DNA of 60,000 bases from Phoronis australis (Eukaryota > Phoronida > Phoronidae), in assembly GCA_002633005.1 (NCBI GenBank), contig NMRA01000145.1, positions 597,873 to 657,872 of the forward strand. The letters run 5' to 3'. The stretch's first letter is position 1. Each line of letters starts with the position of its first letter. This document shows positions 46,401 to 57,500 of the stretch, in pieces. The notes beneath the pieces are model-generated. The model was not told the DNA's origin. It worked only from the letters and a program-made list of their open reading frames with translations, and ran no database searches. The position numbers and the translations under genes are program-made.

Positions 46401-49400
46401 TAAAATTTTAATAAAAACAAAATAATGGTTACATAACCCAATTAATGGCAGATTGGTATTAGGTCAAAAAAAAATCTACGGGCCTTCAACTTTCAGAATA
46501 AATACACTATTTTTACTTTTTATAATTTATAGTTTTGAAGATATTTGGCTACATACAAATACTTGTCGATAAGGTAATATAAAAACTTAAGACCAGCAAA
46601 AGACGCAGTCAGAGTAATCCGCTTGAAAATGTCTTATGGAAATGCAGGAAATCCTATTTCAGAAAAATGAGACAATAATAACAAGCATGATACCTTTAGT
46701 CAACGCAGCATGACTCAGGTAGTTGACCTTGATGAGTTGTTCAAAGACATCCATTTGTGTGTCAAGGACACTACCACGGTTGGAGATCCCAGCATTATTG
46801 ATAAGAACATCAACTTGACCAAAGACTGTCGTAATCCTGTCTGCTTTGGTCTGAATGTCTGTGGTGTCTAACAAGTCAAGTTGAACTACCTCTGGAGTGT
46901 AAGTCTGGAAATCATTGTAGAAGAGGTTAAGAGGATTTGAAGCACAGACTTTGAAACACGAACAAAGAAATTGAAATAAGTTCATGCTCAACAATGTCAC
47001 TTTGAAATTAAAGAATGTTACAGTTTACTACTTAATAATATTCAGACTGCATTATAATAATTATTTAACTCTGGATAAAGAATAATTGTCAAATTTTCAA
47101 AACGTGCGGGAAAATTGCCGTGTGATGTACAACATCAGAGCAAGCAGTGTGGCCTGGTGGCATAAATGTCAGCTTCCTTCACTCAAGGTCGTGGGTTCGA
47201 GTCCTACTGGGTCACACTGCTAGACCCTTGAGTCAGGTTTCTAGCTCCTCAGCTCGGTTTCAACTAATAGTATTATATTTTAAAAGCACAAAAATGGTTC
47301 CAAATGATGAGTGCAATGGGACCACGTTGTGTGCAAAAAGTACCAGACTGTATGCAATTATTTTTTAAACTACAAATCATTCAAACAGTGTACCATTAAG
47401 TAATCAAATAAAATCATGGTGTTTCCTGTCATCCAGATAATGAGGCGTCTTGGTGGGACATTCTAGCTTCCCTGATGGTGAATGATGGCATGACGACATG
47501 GAACTCTAGGACTTTTTATTCAATTAGTTTTGGTGTGTACTATATTTATTTGAAAGTTTCTCACATTCTGTTCTTAAAACATAATGTTAACTGATTTACT
47601 CCAAAATGCCCGTTGCCCTCCGTCCAAATTATAGCTATTTATTTTCGGTCACGCAAGTAAAAAATAAATAGCTGCAGGCTGTCTGGTACACATTGTGCCA
47701 GGCCACTCAGGTGGGCCATTGCACTGATCACCTGGAACCACTTTATGATTTATTGGTACGTAGCTAAAACTGAGCTGCGGAGCTAGGGACATGACTCAAG
47801 GGTCTAGCCCCATTGAGACTCCAACCCACGACCCTGAGTAAAGGAAATGGACACTTATCCCACCAGGCCACACTGCCTCCTCTTTATACACCCAAGTCAA
47901 AGGTCAGAGTTCACAATTCACACATACCTTTTGTGATTGAGAGAGTTTTGTTTTCACTAAATCGGCTTTTACCCTCTCCAGTTCATTCAGCCTCCTGGCA
48001 CATAAAACGATTTGAGCTCCAGCTCTGTAGAATACATGTGCACATGCTAAAAAATAAATCATAACATTGATTAATTTCAATAAACTAGTGATATACCCAT
48101 ACAGATGAGTTAAACAGCATTAGAGCTTTCATAAATGCTTTTGAAAATTTACATCATTTTGTATTTTCTTAAATTAAACAGTGTTGTGACAACATGTTAG
48201 AGCCATTTTACAAAGAACATGGCCACTGGCAGAAAACACATCGGTCGTGAAGTAACTAGGCGTCTGGACTGCTAAAGGAAAAAACTGATGCTGGAAGGAG
48301 ACAACTAACAGTTGAGGTAATTAAACACTGGTTTCAGTTCAGTTAAATAGTAGTCCTTCCCGTAATAGTGGTATAACGTGCCCAAATTTTGAGAACCAGT
48401 TTTCTCCACTGAATAACCGGCATAACTGGTTCTCACTCAAGTTTTGGGTATGTTTTATTCCATTATTGAAATCCTTCAAACAAGAAATTTTAGTAAGTGA
48501 CAAGAACGAAACTTCAGATAGCCCATTTCTTGTAATTGTACACAACTTTATCTTTGAAGAAGGCATGTGCACATAAATCGGGACTAATAATAATTTATGT
48601 AATAAGAAATTCCAGAGTTTTGAAATATACAACTTCAGACCACTTTCTCTTTATTTAATTTTAGCCATGCAAGGACAACTGCAATCTCAGGGTTGAGTTC
48701 CATAGAATGAAAGACATAAATTTGCACTTGCAGAGAAAATCTTCTCTTATGGAAAGGAAAACATTGCATTCAATCCCATAATTCAACAGTCCCAACCTCA
48801 CTGACCAATCACATCAATGGTGGTTATTTTGCCAGGATACGCTAGTAAGCTCCCAGGCATACTTGCGAAAAAAAATCACTTTTCACTCGGTTGATTTTAC
48901 AAACTCTTGCAAGATCTTGCTTTTCTCGCACTAGCTCTATGTAATGCCCTCCAGGCCATTTTGCACAAAAAGCATTAAATGGACATACATCATACATGAA
49001 CCACTGGGTTGCACAGAAAAAGTGTCCTAAAACAAAAACCTTTCTTCTACGGAAAAAATTTGCTGCCTAGCTAAGTAATCAGCCAATAACCTTGTGAATT
49101 TTACAAATGTGACTCCATACTTAAAACAGATTTTCTTTGAAATGCAAATTACTGAATCAGAATATTAATATCCAGGGCCCTTGTTCAGCCAAGGGGAAAG
49201 GTGCTTGTGCCTTCTAAGAGAGGAGCATTTTTAGGAGAATTGTACCTCCCGATTACTATAAATAGCACCCCCACCCTGTTGCAAGACCTCATATGCTCTG
49301 CCTCAAATAATACCTTTGAACTACCAAAGTAGACACACTTCAGAGAAAAGATTGTGGTAGTCCCATAGAAGTTTAAGGACACAGATGTAACTTTTTGTTT

Positions 49401-49750
49401 AGAAAACGGACAATCACCACACAAATGAAAAAGTTCATGTTAACATGGACTTTTTTATTTGAGCAGCCATTGTCCATTTTCTAATCGTACTATGGCCAAA
49501 AATGATGTAATTAAATTATTTATTTCTATTTCATGTACTCCGAGTTAACAAGCCTACACCCATGATAAATCCACCTTTGATGACCAATAAAGTACAAACC
49601 TTCACCTACACCAGAACTTGCACCAGTTATCACCACAACCTTTCCATGTAAATCAACCACTTTCCTGGTGAGTACTTTCCTCAGGATATTCAACATGACA
49701 TACACTACAACTGGAACTGAGAAACCAGCAAGAAGGGATGATACTTGCAT
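43271..49750 (-). CDS. DHRS7B: DHRS7B, short-chain dehydrogenase/reductase (6 coding exons, 307 aa, complete)
   Basis: Exons: 49750-49600, 48046-47928, 46904-46694, 45791-45699, 44055-43903 and 43467-43271, 924 nt with all phases agreeing. The ATG is fixed by an in-frame TAG three codons upstream in the same exon. Residues 5-23 form a hydrophobic N-terminal anchor. The Rossmann motif TGASSGVG is at 42-49, NNAG at 126-129, catalytic Ser at 179 (VCSTQGK) and YSASK at 192-196. The tail IYLRTLSPWLFFYLM matches human DHRS7B (325 aa). The family enzyme, also called PexRAP, is an NADPH-dependent acyl/alkyl-dihydroxyacetone-phosphate reductase in ether-lipid synthesis, at ER and peroxisome membranes. 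An acceptor at 49778 shows a separate 5' UTR exon further upstream. Confidence 0.93.
43708..43842. repeat. Dispersed repeat, copy B
   Basis: Related to 17127-17247 (same order of TAGTTATCTCCCA, AGGATTAACTGGGTCA and TGACAGTGAAAGAGTT). In the last DHRS7B intron. Confidence 0.6.
43903..44055 (-). CDS. DHRS7B: DHRS7B coding exon 5 (residues 192-243), catalytic Tyr/Lys
   Basis: Acceptor TTGTTTCAG, donor GTATTA. It begins with the last two bases of Tyr192 and continues SASKHAALAFCDSLRAE, then VIIPGYIATSLSVNAL, the PGYI.T.LSVNA block of the DHRS7 group. Confidence 0.92.
44907..45140. mobile_element. Tc1/mariner-like MITE, 234 bp, flanked by TA
   Basis: Ends TTGATAAGGTGCC / GGCACCTTATCAA belong to inverted repeats of about 33 bp that also share GTATACCAAAAATT and AATTTTGGTACAT. 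TA occurs directly outside both ends (44905-44906, 45141-45142). In the DHRS7B intron between exons 4 and 5; no transposase. Confidence 0.75.
45699..45791 (-). CDS. DHRS7B: DHRS7B coding exon 4 (residues 161-192), catalytic Ser
   Basis: Acceptor CTTTTAG at 45792, donor GTAAGT. A later AG at 45780-45781 would lose four residues; the earlier one gives ALTK-AFLPGMVDRQQG, matching the family. It contains Ser179 and ends after the first base of the catalytic Tyr codon. Confidence 0.9.
45971..46150. repeat. Minisatellite, 30-bp unit, 6 copies
   Basis: Units of GTGGAACAAAAAATAATCAT plus TGAAACAAGC. As the unit is a multiple of three, it makes open repetitive frames on both strands that are not genes. 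In DHRS7B intron 3. Confidence 0.95.
46694..46904 (-). CDS. DHRS7B: DHRS7B coding exon 3 (residues 91-161)
   Basis: Acceptor GATTTCCAG, donor GTATCA, ending in phase 1. Encodes VVQLDLLD and VDVLINNAGISNRGSVLD, with the NNAG motif of classical SDRs, then NYLSHAALTK. Confidence 0.92.
47141..47345 (+). mobile_element. tRNA-derived SINE, copy 3
   Basis: A box TGGCCTGGTGG, B box GGTTCGAGTCC, body TAGACCCTTGAGTCAGG, tail with GTGCAATGGGACCA. In DHRS7B intron 2, close to and opposite in direction to copy 4. Confidence 0.82.
47668..47882 (-). mobile_element. tRNA-derived SINE, copy 4
   Basis: Minus strand: TGGCCTGGTGGGATAAGTG, a B-box region GGGTTGGAGTC with one change, body TAGACCCTTGAGTCATG and tail GGTGATCAGTGCAATGGCCC. 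It ends about 46 bp from DHRS7B exon 2. Confidence 0.8.
47928..48046 (-). CDS. DHRS7B: DHRS7B coding exon 2 (residues 51-90)
   Basis: Acceptor TTTTTTAG, donor GTATGT. Encodes ACAHVFYRAGAQIVLCARRL, the second strand of the Rossmann fold with the basic residues that favour NADPH. Found by splice-frame reading. Confidence 0.88.
48381..48448. mobile_element. Foldback element, copy 4
   Basis: CCCAAATTTTGAGAACCAG and TTTTCTCCACTGAATAAC, then GGCATAACTGGTTCTCACTC and AAGTTTTGGG. The arms extend to CCCAAA/TTTGGG. In DHRS7B intron 1. Confidence 0.72.
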
Positions 49751-49777
49751 CCTTGACTACCTGACCTCGGTCTGCTC
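49600..49777 (-). CDS. DHRS7B: DHRS7B exon with start codon (coding 49600-49750; 5' UTR to 49777)
   Basis: A TTTATTTTCAG acceptor precedes 49777. The 27 nt of 5' UTR carry an in-frame TAG before the ATG at 49750. It encodes the hydrophobic anchor and the cofactor motif TGASSGVG, and ends in phase 1 at donor GTTTGT. Confidence 0.88.
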
Positions 49778-52284
49778 CTGAAAATAAAGTGTTAATTCAT
49801 GTTCAGGTGTACTTTCACTAATATTTTTTAATAATTTATCTATTTTGTACATGATATGATCGAATGCGGGAAAGTCCACGGGTCGGACTCAATACAGAAA
49901 TGTTGATGGGAGAAGGGGTGCAGCTTACAGTTGCGTTTACAAATTACACCCCACTCACCCTGAATACCTGCAGACATTGCCTTACCACACCCTTTACATT
50001 TCCCACCCAATAAACCTAATCTGGTCGAAATAATTACAGGCCCAGTACTTTCTCAATATAATATACACATTTAATTAATTGGGTAAATTGGGGCATGTCT
50101 TTATGAATAGGCTCGACTGGCTGCTTGGCAGGGGTAGGGCACCTCCCCTAGGCTAGAATTGGTGTAGCAAGGTCTGCAAACACTATTCTCATGACATGGC
50201 CGGAAAATTAGGACACCCATTTAGAGAGTGGACTTGAAACAAGGGACCGATTTTAATGTAGGAAGCTTCAGTTCAATGAAAAAGTAACCCTTTCCCACGT
50301 GTTGTAAACACATCCTTAGCATGCGACTACATGCGTTTTAAAAAAAATCATAACGTAGGTAGATACTCGAAATCCTACACAGATATGTGAACGCTGAATT
50401 AGACCAAAACTTTTCACCAGCAAAGCCGCACAACCGTTTTGGCAATCGGGTAGCCTCCGTAGCCTCCCGCTTTAGCACTCAGGCTCGTAAGCGGAACTGC
50501 CTAGAGAGACACCTGGCGTGAAATACACATCACCACAAGAGGTCACTTGGGTCGTGAAAAACTTCCGTGCGTGAACGTGGAATCTTGCCTGATCTCAAGC
50601 TCGCAAACTTGGAATACAAGAGAAAACTTGACAAGTTCACTCAAAGAATCACGCTCACGTTGATAAAAATTTGCTCTGCACTAAATCAAATTACATGTTA
50701 AAATAAAACAACGTAAATTTTAACTAATATTTTTTCATCTATTGGCGAAATTGATTTAACCAAGAGCCAAACTATTCCTCCAATTCTTTGACATAAGTTA
50801 GACTAAAGGAGACTCAAATGGTTGTTCATGAGGCCAATAATTACAAAAATTCTTTACACTGAACAAAAAGATCAGCAAGATTCCAAGTTCACACACACCA
50901 CAATCAACGACCGGTCAACATATGTTTTTCAGGAAATACGGTCTCTCACTGGTCTCATTAGTCGCCGGCCACCGTGACTCTCTCTTATCTCTCGCGCAAT
51001 TTGCCGGACAACAAGACATTGCTAACATTTCGTGAGACTGCTCAAAAAAGTTCGGCAAAGATCGAAAATTTACGAGAAATGGAAGCATTGAAGCAATGGT
51101 CGCCGGGCATTGGTCGATAGTTAGGCCTAAATCATAGGCCCCGGCTAGTCGGCTTCTTTGATCGGATACACGCTAGTGTTGGTTAGGGGTGGGAACAGTT
51201 CGTTGTTGCATGAGATCAGGTTCGCTAAGCGTATCATAGCGTATCATTAAATTTATGCACCGAATCGGCTCGAAACCGAATTGTCCGTTCCATATATCCC
51301 GCCCGGACGGGAAACCATTCCTCAGCTGAGTGACAAGTTAAAAGCAATTTCATAACGTCTGTGGGCCAATAATGCTTGTCTAACAGATCGTGGTTGTTAC
51401 GAATGTGAGAATTATGTCATAAGCCCAGTGAAATACTGACATGCAGTTAAATAATTAATTTTATACTGGTTCAGCATGGAAATGACACGTTGAAATTATA
51501 TTGAAAGAAGGTAGCTGAGCATTTTTTTCTTGAAATGGTTAAAAGTATTCATCAGTTTAGTCATTAGGGAAAGCATTCACTCTACTATGGCAAGAAAAAA
51601 AAACCTGGCACAAAAAGAATTCACTGGTCTCGATACAAAACCACTATGCGCNTGAGTATTGGCTCCACGTGTGGACGGCGGACGGAGTAGACTGGGTATG
51701 ATATATCCCTGGTTAAGTGTTCAGTTGTATCATCGGCGAAAACACTTTAAAATCTTACACAGTAATTCATAACATTCGCTTGTACACATCTGTTAGGAAA
51801 GAGGCGATCCAATGCAACATTCTGGCAGTTTTTTTTTTCATTTTGAACGTTTATTGGTGAATTTAATTGTACAACCCAGACCATGCAATACACCGATACA
51901 AAAGTAAAACGGGATAGTAGCACTCACAAAACTCATTTTAGTCTCCCTTGAAAGGCCAAGCTAATATGTCTTAAAACATTTCACCAATGTTGTTGTCGAA
52001 GAGTAAAGTTCACGTGTTTCTTTAAGCATAGACACGAAGTGTGCTAGAAGAGATATTCTGAAAACCTCTCCATTATCGAGCAGCGGCATAGATCGGCGAG
52101 TTACTCATTCAAGGTGCTTACTACGCGTGGACACGTAATCCAATTGTGTGTTTTTTTTTTCAAGCCCGAATACCCTACGCGAAGGGTGTCTTTTCCGATT
52201 TCCACTTCAAGGGACCCATTTTGAACGAATTAAGTCGGAAGAAATAGGAACTGGTTGTTCGATCATACAGATCACGGTAGCTAC
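49778..52284. other. Upstream region of DHRS7B
   Basis: It should hold a 5' UTR exon, since an acceptor lies at 49778. The stretch 50930-51320 is richer in CpG than its surroundings (GTCGCCGGCC, GTCGCCGGGC, an ATTGGTCG that reads CCAAT on the minus strand) and is the best promoter candidate. A single N lies at 51652, with no visible duplication around it. Confidence 0.35.
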
Positions 52285-52608
52285 CTAAATATGGGCAATT
52301 TTCGTGCTGATTCTCTTATGAAGGTCGATATACTTATTTTGCAACTGTACGCCCCGCTCAATAAATAGCTGAGTGCCCATGTCCACAACGGCTGCCCATG
52401 ATCGTGAGGTACTGCTGCGTTGGTCGGTGTAGCTAACCCGGCCGAGGTCTAGCTGTGTATTTTGCACTCTCAGGAGTTGGGATGGGTATATTTCTACTAG
52501 TTTTTCCTCATTTGGCGTTATCTCAGCTATCCGGCATTTTTTCAGTTGCGTATTTGGTCTGCTTAGTGTAGCGGCTACTCCCCCGGCCCCAGTCCAGCCA
52601 TAACGCGC
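52285..52608 (-). CDS. Unassigned coding-like open stretch (terminal exon or relic ORF)
   Basis: The minus strand is open for about 108 codons to a TAG at 52285, without an early ATG; a TGA closes the frame further upstream near 52660. The translation looks protein-like and amphipathic, with RIAEITPNEEKLVEIY, VQNTQLDLGRVSYTD and LQNKYIDLHKRI. I do not recognise it. A short inverted-repeat element (about 52619-52776) abuts its upstream side and may have cut it. It could be the last exon of a gene, part of a transposon ORF or chance. No polyadenylation signal or splice acceptor is decisive. Confidence 0.3.
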   Translation of the reverse strand, partial: ARYGWTGAGGVAATLSRPNTQLKKCRIAEITPNEEKLVEIYPSQLLRVQNTQLDLGRVSYTDQRSSTSRSWAAVVDMGTQLFIERGVQLQNKYIDLHKRISTKIAHI

Positions 52609-52618
52609 CGTGGACAGT

Positions 52619-52776
52619 GGCGGATTGAGAGGGGGCCAAGGGCTCCATGCCCCCCCTCAAACTCTCCCAGATTCCATTTGTCAGGTTGGAGGTACGAATA
52701 TCTGACGGGCAAAATCCTGGCTAATAACTTTACCCTGGCCCATCCCCCTAACTAAAAATCCTGGATCCGCCCCTTG
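52619..52776. mobile_element. Short hAT-like non-autonomous element, about 160 bp
   Basis: The left end CAGTGGCGGATTGAG mirrors the right end, which reads CAAGGGGCGGATCCAG on the minus strand. CAG(T/G)GGCGGAT ends are common in non-autonomous hAT elements of marine animals. The interior has a run of C and no ORF. TGGA flanks both sides, but an 8-bp duplication is not clear. Confidence 0.5.
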
Positions 52777-53143
52777 TGGAAGAGGACCAATCATGCCACG
52801 TACACTGGCTTTGCGAACCAACACGTCACTCTGGTCGTTATAAATTCATGTCAAAAAGATTCAGAAATCTTGAGTTTCAGTGGGGTATAGGCCTATGGCT
52901 ACACAAGAAACAAGGCAACTATATTCGGGATTTTTCTTCAGTTCATTACCCTCATAGACACAACCCTTTTCGTAGTGATTGCACATCAGTAGCTGCTGGT
53001 CACTATCAAAATGTGACCCAGTATTTTATTATTGACGTCACTGTCAAAAGTTTACGGAACACGTGTAGCTTGCCGCATACTTACGCGTGAGATTCCTCTG
53101 TTAGAACAATGTAAAAGCAGGCAAATTTTGGCATGACAGTGTT

Positions 53144-53238
53144 GGGGGGGGGGGGGGGNNNNNNNNNNNNNNNNNNNNNNNNNNNNNNNNNNNNNNNNNN
53201 NNNNNNNNNNNNNNNNNNNNNNNNNNNCCCCCCCCCCC
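53144..53238. other. Assembly gap (69 N) between a 15-G run and an 11-C run
   Basis: G run 53144-53158, Ns 53159-53227, C run 53228-53238. Probably a sequence that could not be read through. The frames crossing it are meaningless. Confidence 0.95.
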
Positions 53239-54082
53239 TGATTGCCATCAGTTTCATCCCTTGCATCTGGTCGCCACCAATTTCCCCACGTACGTCACAG
53301 TTGCACACTTTCTTAAACCCCCACCCTCTCCCTAGCCGCCGCCAAAAGTTTCACCCGATCGGTCACAACCTGTCCTCACTCACAGTGTGAAGAGTTCATT
53401 TTTGTCCGCATTTCCTTGTCGGTGCGGCTTTCCCGTGTTTGTCATGTTTTGTCCCATATTTTTACCCGGAGGTGGGACCAAATGCTCACCTCCGCCTTCG
53501 ACCATGGCAGGGGAGGTCCGCCCCCTCTAGATCCGCGTCTCAGTGGGGTTGGATATTCCGTGAAAAGGGGAAATTTCATCTTTTCTCATCAGAACCACAT
53601 TGGATGATTTCCGCTGTTCAGCGGAAACGAAAATTTGCTTTCTAATTTCACTTTACCGGCTTTACCCTAACTGTCGGTGTCCTAATAGGCCCAAGTGCAC
53701 AGATCCAGAGAGGAGAGTCCTTTCGCTCTCATCTTTGCTCGGCCAATGTTGTTTTGTCTTACACCTCTGCTTATTATTTTAAATTAGCGCCTCTGTATGA
53801 CTTACGTGTTTAATTATATAATATTGCCTTTTCGCTCACCCAGAAACAAGAAGACTGCATGTGGCCTCAGCAACACTCGAAACGTCGTCTGCTATTGTCA
53901 TTGTGCGCATGTGCAAGCACAACCCGCTTTTCTATGAGCTCCTCGGAAACATTGCACTGACGCAACTTGAAGCCGATGACAGGTGTCTAGGAGCGCGGCG
54001 CGAATCGAACAAAAATGTTCGTTGACGAGAGTTTCGTTCTATCGCACCATGTTTACATTACTTCTCCTGGAGACGTTTAATT

Positions 54083-54595
54083 ATGGGAACTTCGACCCCA
54101 GGTGACACGAATATGGAGGAAGGAAATCTTATCAACAAAAAGCAAATTAATGGTCACGTTAAAAGTGACAGAAGCCACGGACGACGGCCTTCGTCCTCAC
54201 GTCAGCGCAGTTCAGGAGGTCAGAAAAAGACCAGTCATGCTGTGCGACGTTCTAAAAGTCAGGCGACACTAAGGAGTAATTCTCAGACTTCTGATTTCGG
54301 TTCTGATCTTTCAGGAGAGGCTGCAGATGTCCTTCCGGATAACATAATTTTGAACGAGATCAAACGAGGCGCAAACGGCATGGAGGGATTGTTTCAAAGA
54401 AAACGCTCTAGTATAAATATGTTAACTGATCCGAGGATTCTGGATCACCTGAGAAAAATACATCATGAAGCTAAGGCCAGGGGGTCTACTTCATCTACTG
54501 ACACGATTAATTCACAAATTGAAAACGACCAGCTGGATGAAAAAGTCTCGGTTTACAACAGAAAAATGCAGCTGGGAGTTTTTCAGTTGCGAAAG
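54083..54595 (+). CDS. First coding exon of an unrecognised gene; basic Ser-rich N-terminus (171 aa visible)
   Basis: ATG at 54083 opens 171 codons to a donor GTAGGG at 54596, phase 0. The frame goes on for 16 codons past the donor to a stop, as expected for intron read-through. Residues 30-72 are basic and Ser-rich (RRPSSSRQRSS, RRSKSQATLRS), with several R-x-x-S sites of the type used by basophilic kinases; this part is probably disordered. It becomes more ordered later (NMLTDPRILDHLRKIHHEA) and ends VSVYNRKMQLGVFQLRK. The ending recalls, only weakly, the short basic block before the first membrane helix of SK-type potassium channels; I do not assert this. The later exons are not identifiable in the remaining 5.4 kb. 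Confidence 0.6.
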
Positions 54596-57500
54596 GTAGG
54601 GTTGAGCTGGTTGAATTTAAATACAGTTACCCATAGAGTACCCTAGGGAAAGCGTTCGAGTGAGCTCAAAGCTTGTAAATCGAAGTCAATGTGCTTATGC
54701 TTAACTTGGCTTTGTCCCCGGAGTGCACAGTTAATTGACATATTAAACCTGACAGCCTAACATAGAATGGAAATAAATGTCATTCGACTGGAGACTTAAG
54801 TCATGACGTTCATTCTTTATGGATCATTTTAGGGAATATGCATAGTTAGGCATTGACATCGAATCTTTTAGTTTGGAAACTTATATTGTCTGCTTGAGTT
54901 CATCGTTTATGAAAACTGAACCTCAGGCAACGGAGTAAACCTGCGCCTTTAGAGAAAGATGTTTGTGCAAATAAAAATCACCAAATGTGTGAATACGACT
55001 GCCTGTGAAATCCATATTCGTGAACTGTACAATCGTTTAAAATTGATCATATCACGCTGATGTATGTTTGGTTTTCTGAAAAAAAAGGTGTCTGCGTTTG
55101 TTTAGTATCACGAGGTGGCACTCTTTAACCTTTGGTGCCTCGTAGTGTAAGCTATAATTATATATTGACATTTATAGATTTTTACAGACGCCGTCTTTTA
55201 TGCGCTCGTGTCTTCACGTAATTGCCCGATTTCACTAATTAGTTCGATCAGCATTTGCCCGAGGGAACAGTCATAAAGTTATTGTCATTGTTTTACTTCA
55301 TCAAATTCAACAATGCTGATATTGTTGTCAGCCAAAATCATTATCAATAGTTATGTAACCTTGACGATCTAAAGGTGTGAATTAGTGTTTTCTGTACTAT
55401 TTGGAATTAAAGGGACTTGATATGGTTTATGACCCAAAACACATTAAGATTATTGTTGGATTGGATAGACTTCTTGAAGTTATTAGCTTTGATTAGAGCT
55501 ATAAAAAACAACAAATCCATTGTATTTTGTCAGTTTATTGCAAATCCACAATTTTCACCCTTGTCTGCCAGTAATTAGTTGAAATCAATTCCGGTCATTT
55601 TCAAGCTAAATATACTTAAAATGAAGTCTGCTACTTGTCGAATGAAGGTCACCTCTGCCACCGAAGCGTTGTATAGTTATTGAGACCGCTGAGATTGTCA
55701 ATTCGGTTCTACGTTGCAGCTGATCTCGGAAAAAAACACTTTCTTTCATAATGTCCCTTTCCTAACGCTCTCAGTTAATTTATGCTATTAGTTAACACAC
55801 ACTTATCTGTTAATCTGGTAAAGTTGTCATTTAATATTTAATAACGTGTTATATCTCACTGCGTACCTTACATTATATAGACTAATTTGGTTAGTCTTTA
55901 ACGAAGTATACAAACGGTTTTCTAAGTAGGCTTAACACTTAACTGTTGGCCTGACTGGGTTACCTGCGCAGGTGAGAGGCACGTCGGGCATAAAGTCATA
56001 AAACTGACAACGTATCTTGCTGGCCTTGCTACCTGTAATTATAGTATCATATTTTACATTTTATTTAAGCAATTATTGAGTATCTGAAATATACCCTTGG
56101 TGTATGTGCTCTTTTATGAACAGGCAATGGGTGTGAATTGAAACGTTTTTTATGACACCATTATTTATTGAATTTGATTTTGTTCTTATTTGAAACGTCA
56201 AAAGATGAAAATTAACTTCATTCTCTTAAATAAACCCAACCGAAGGCCCCTGGATTATTGAAACCGACCATTTATAAGTAATCCAGCCACGTCCAAATGC
56301 AGCTCGGTTATTTTCTTTATGTGTGCATACAAATCCGTTAGCTAAACATTCTGTCCGTCTTACGGTTGACTAGAAATGTTGAGATCTTTGTGTGTCTGTA
56401 TACATTGCCTGTCACAACACCGCATTTGTGTTCGACTACTATTAGCACACAAATAATACAATGTTGGTCTAAATTTGGAAGTCTACGCGTATGAGAAAAC
56501 GATCAAGTCACGTCGAATATTCCTACAGGCGATTAACTTTGAAGTCGTAAATTGGGCATTGCCCTACATTTTTATTAAAGCCAACACCTGCTTTAGTTAC
56601 CTATGTAGTTGGGATCTGAAAGAATGCAGACCTCTTGAGAAGGACTGTCGCAATCAATTGATTAATACATTGATTCTCCGTTGATCGTATTTAACTAGGA
56701 TACTGGAATAAATACGTAAAGGGTGGCCATGAGCTCAAAATCCATAAATCAACTTCCAAAAAGTCAAAAACAGAGAACAAGCGTTCCTCGTGTCACCGGC
56801 CGGGGTAAAGGTGGGACTTTATGCAACCTGCAAGCTAGCACGTGCTGTTAGCATTTTAGCACACTTAAAATGTCTACATAAAGTTTCCATTGTATAACGC
56901 CTACTATGCTTGACACCGAATGCAAACAGAGACTTTGAATCTTGTTCTGGTGTCCGAGCTAATGAACACATTAACGCCTAATTAATTTACATTTCAAGTG
57001 ATTCTGTATAAAAGTTGTTGAAACTAATGTGAAAACCGTGTAGGTACTACAGTAAGAATTCCTGTTGTTATTGAAAGGTACTTGTACAACTTCTTTCAAG
57101 TTTGAAGTTTTATAAGCAGGTTACGTGCTTGGTGCGCCCGAGAAGTTGACACGTTCTATTTCGTTGGCTTCGACAACTTCATCAACTACGGCAGTCATTT
57201 TTAACGGATGTTAGGCAAGTTGGGTTCCTCGGAAAAGTAAAAAATTAGGACCCAAAATGAAGAAAGTGCCACAAGACATTTTTAGATAACAAGAAACGTT
57301 TTTGGTTACCTTTATTTATTTTAGTGAGTTGTATTGACAAAGGTTTCTTTTACGTGTATCATTACATCTAGTCAAGGAAAATGAAACAAAATATTCTTCA
57401 CTCCTTTCCGTTATAAACTCAGTTATTGATTTCATTGAAGAATAAATATTCTTTAATAAATTTGTTTAATAATATAATAATGAAACAGTGGTGTCGGAAT

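Noticed and set aside
53081-53390. Open frames through the N gap
   Set aside because: Translated Ns and homopolymer runs; no information.
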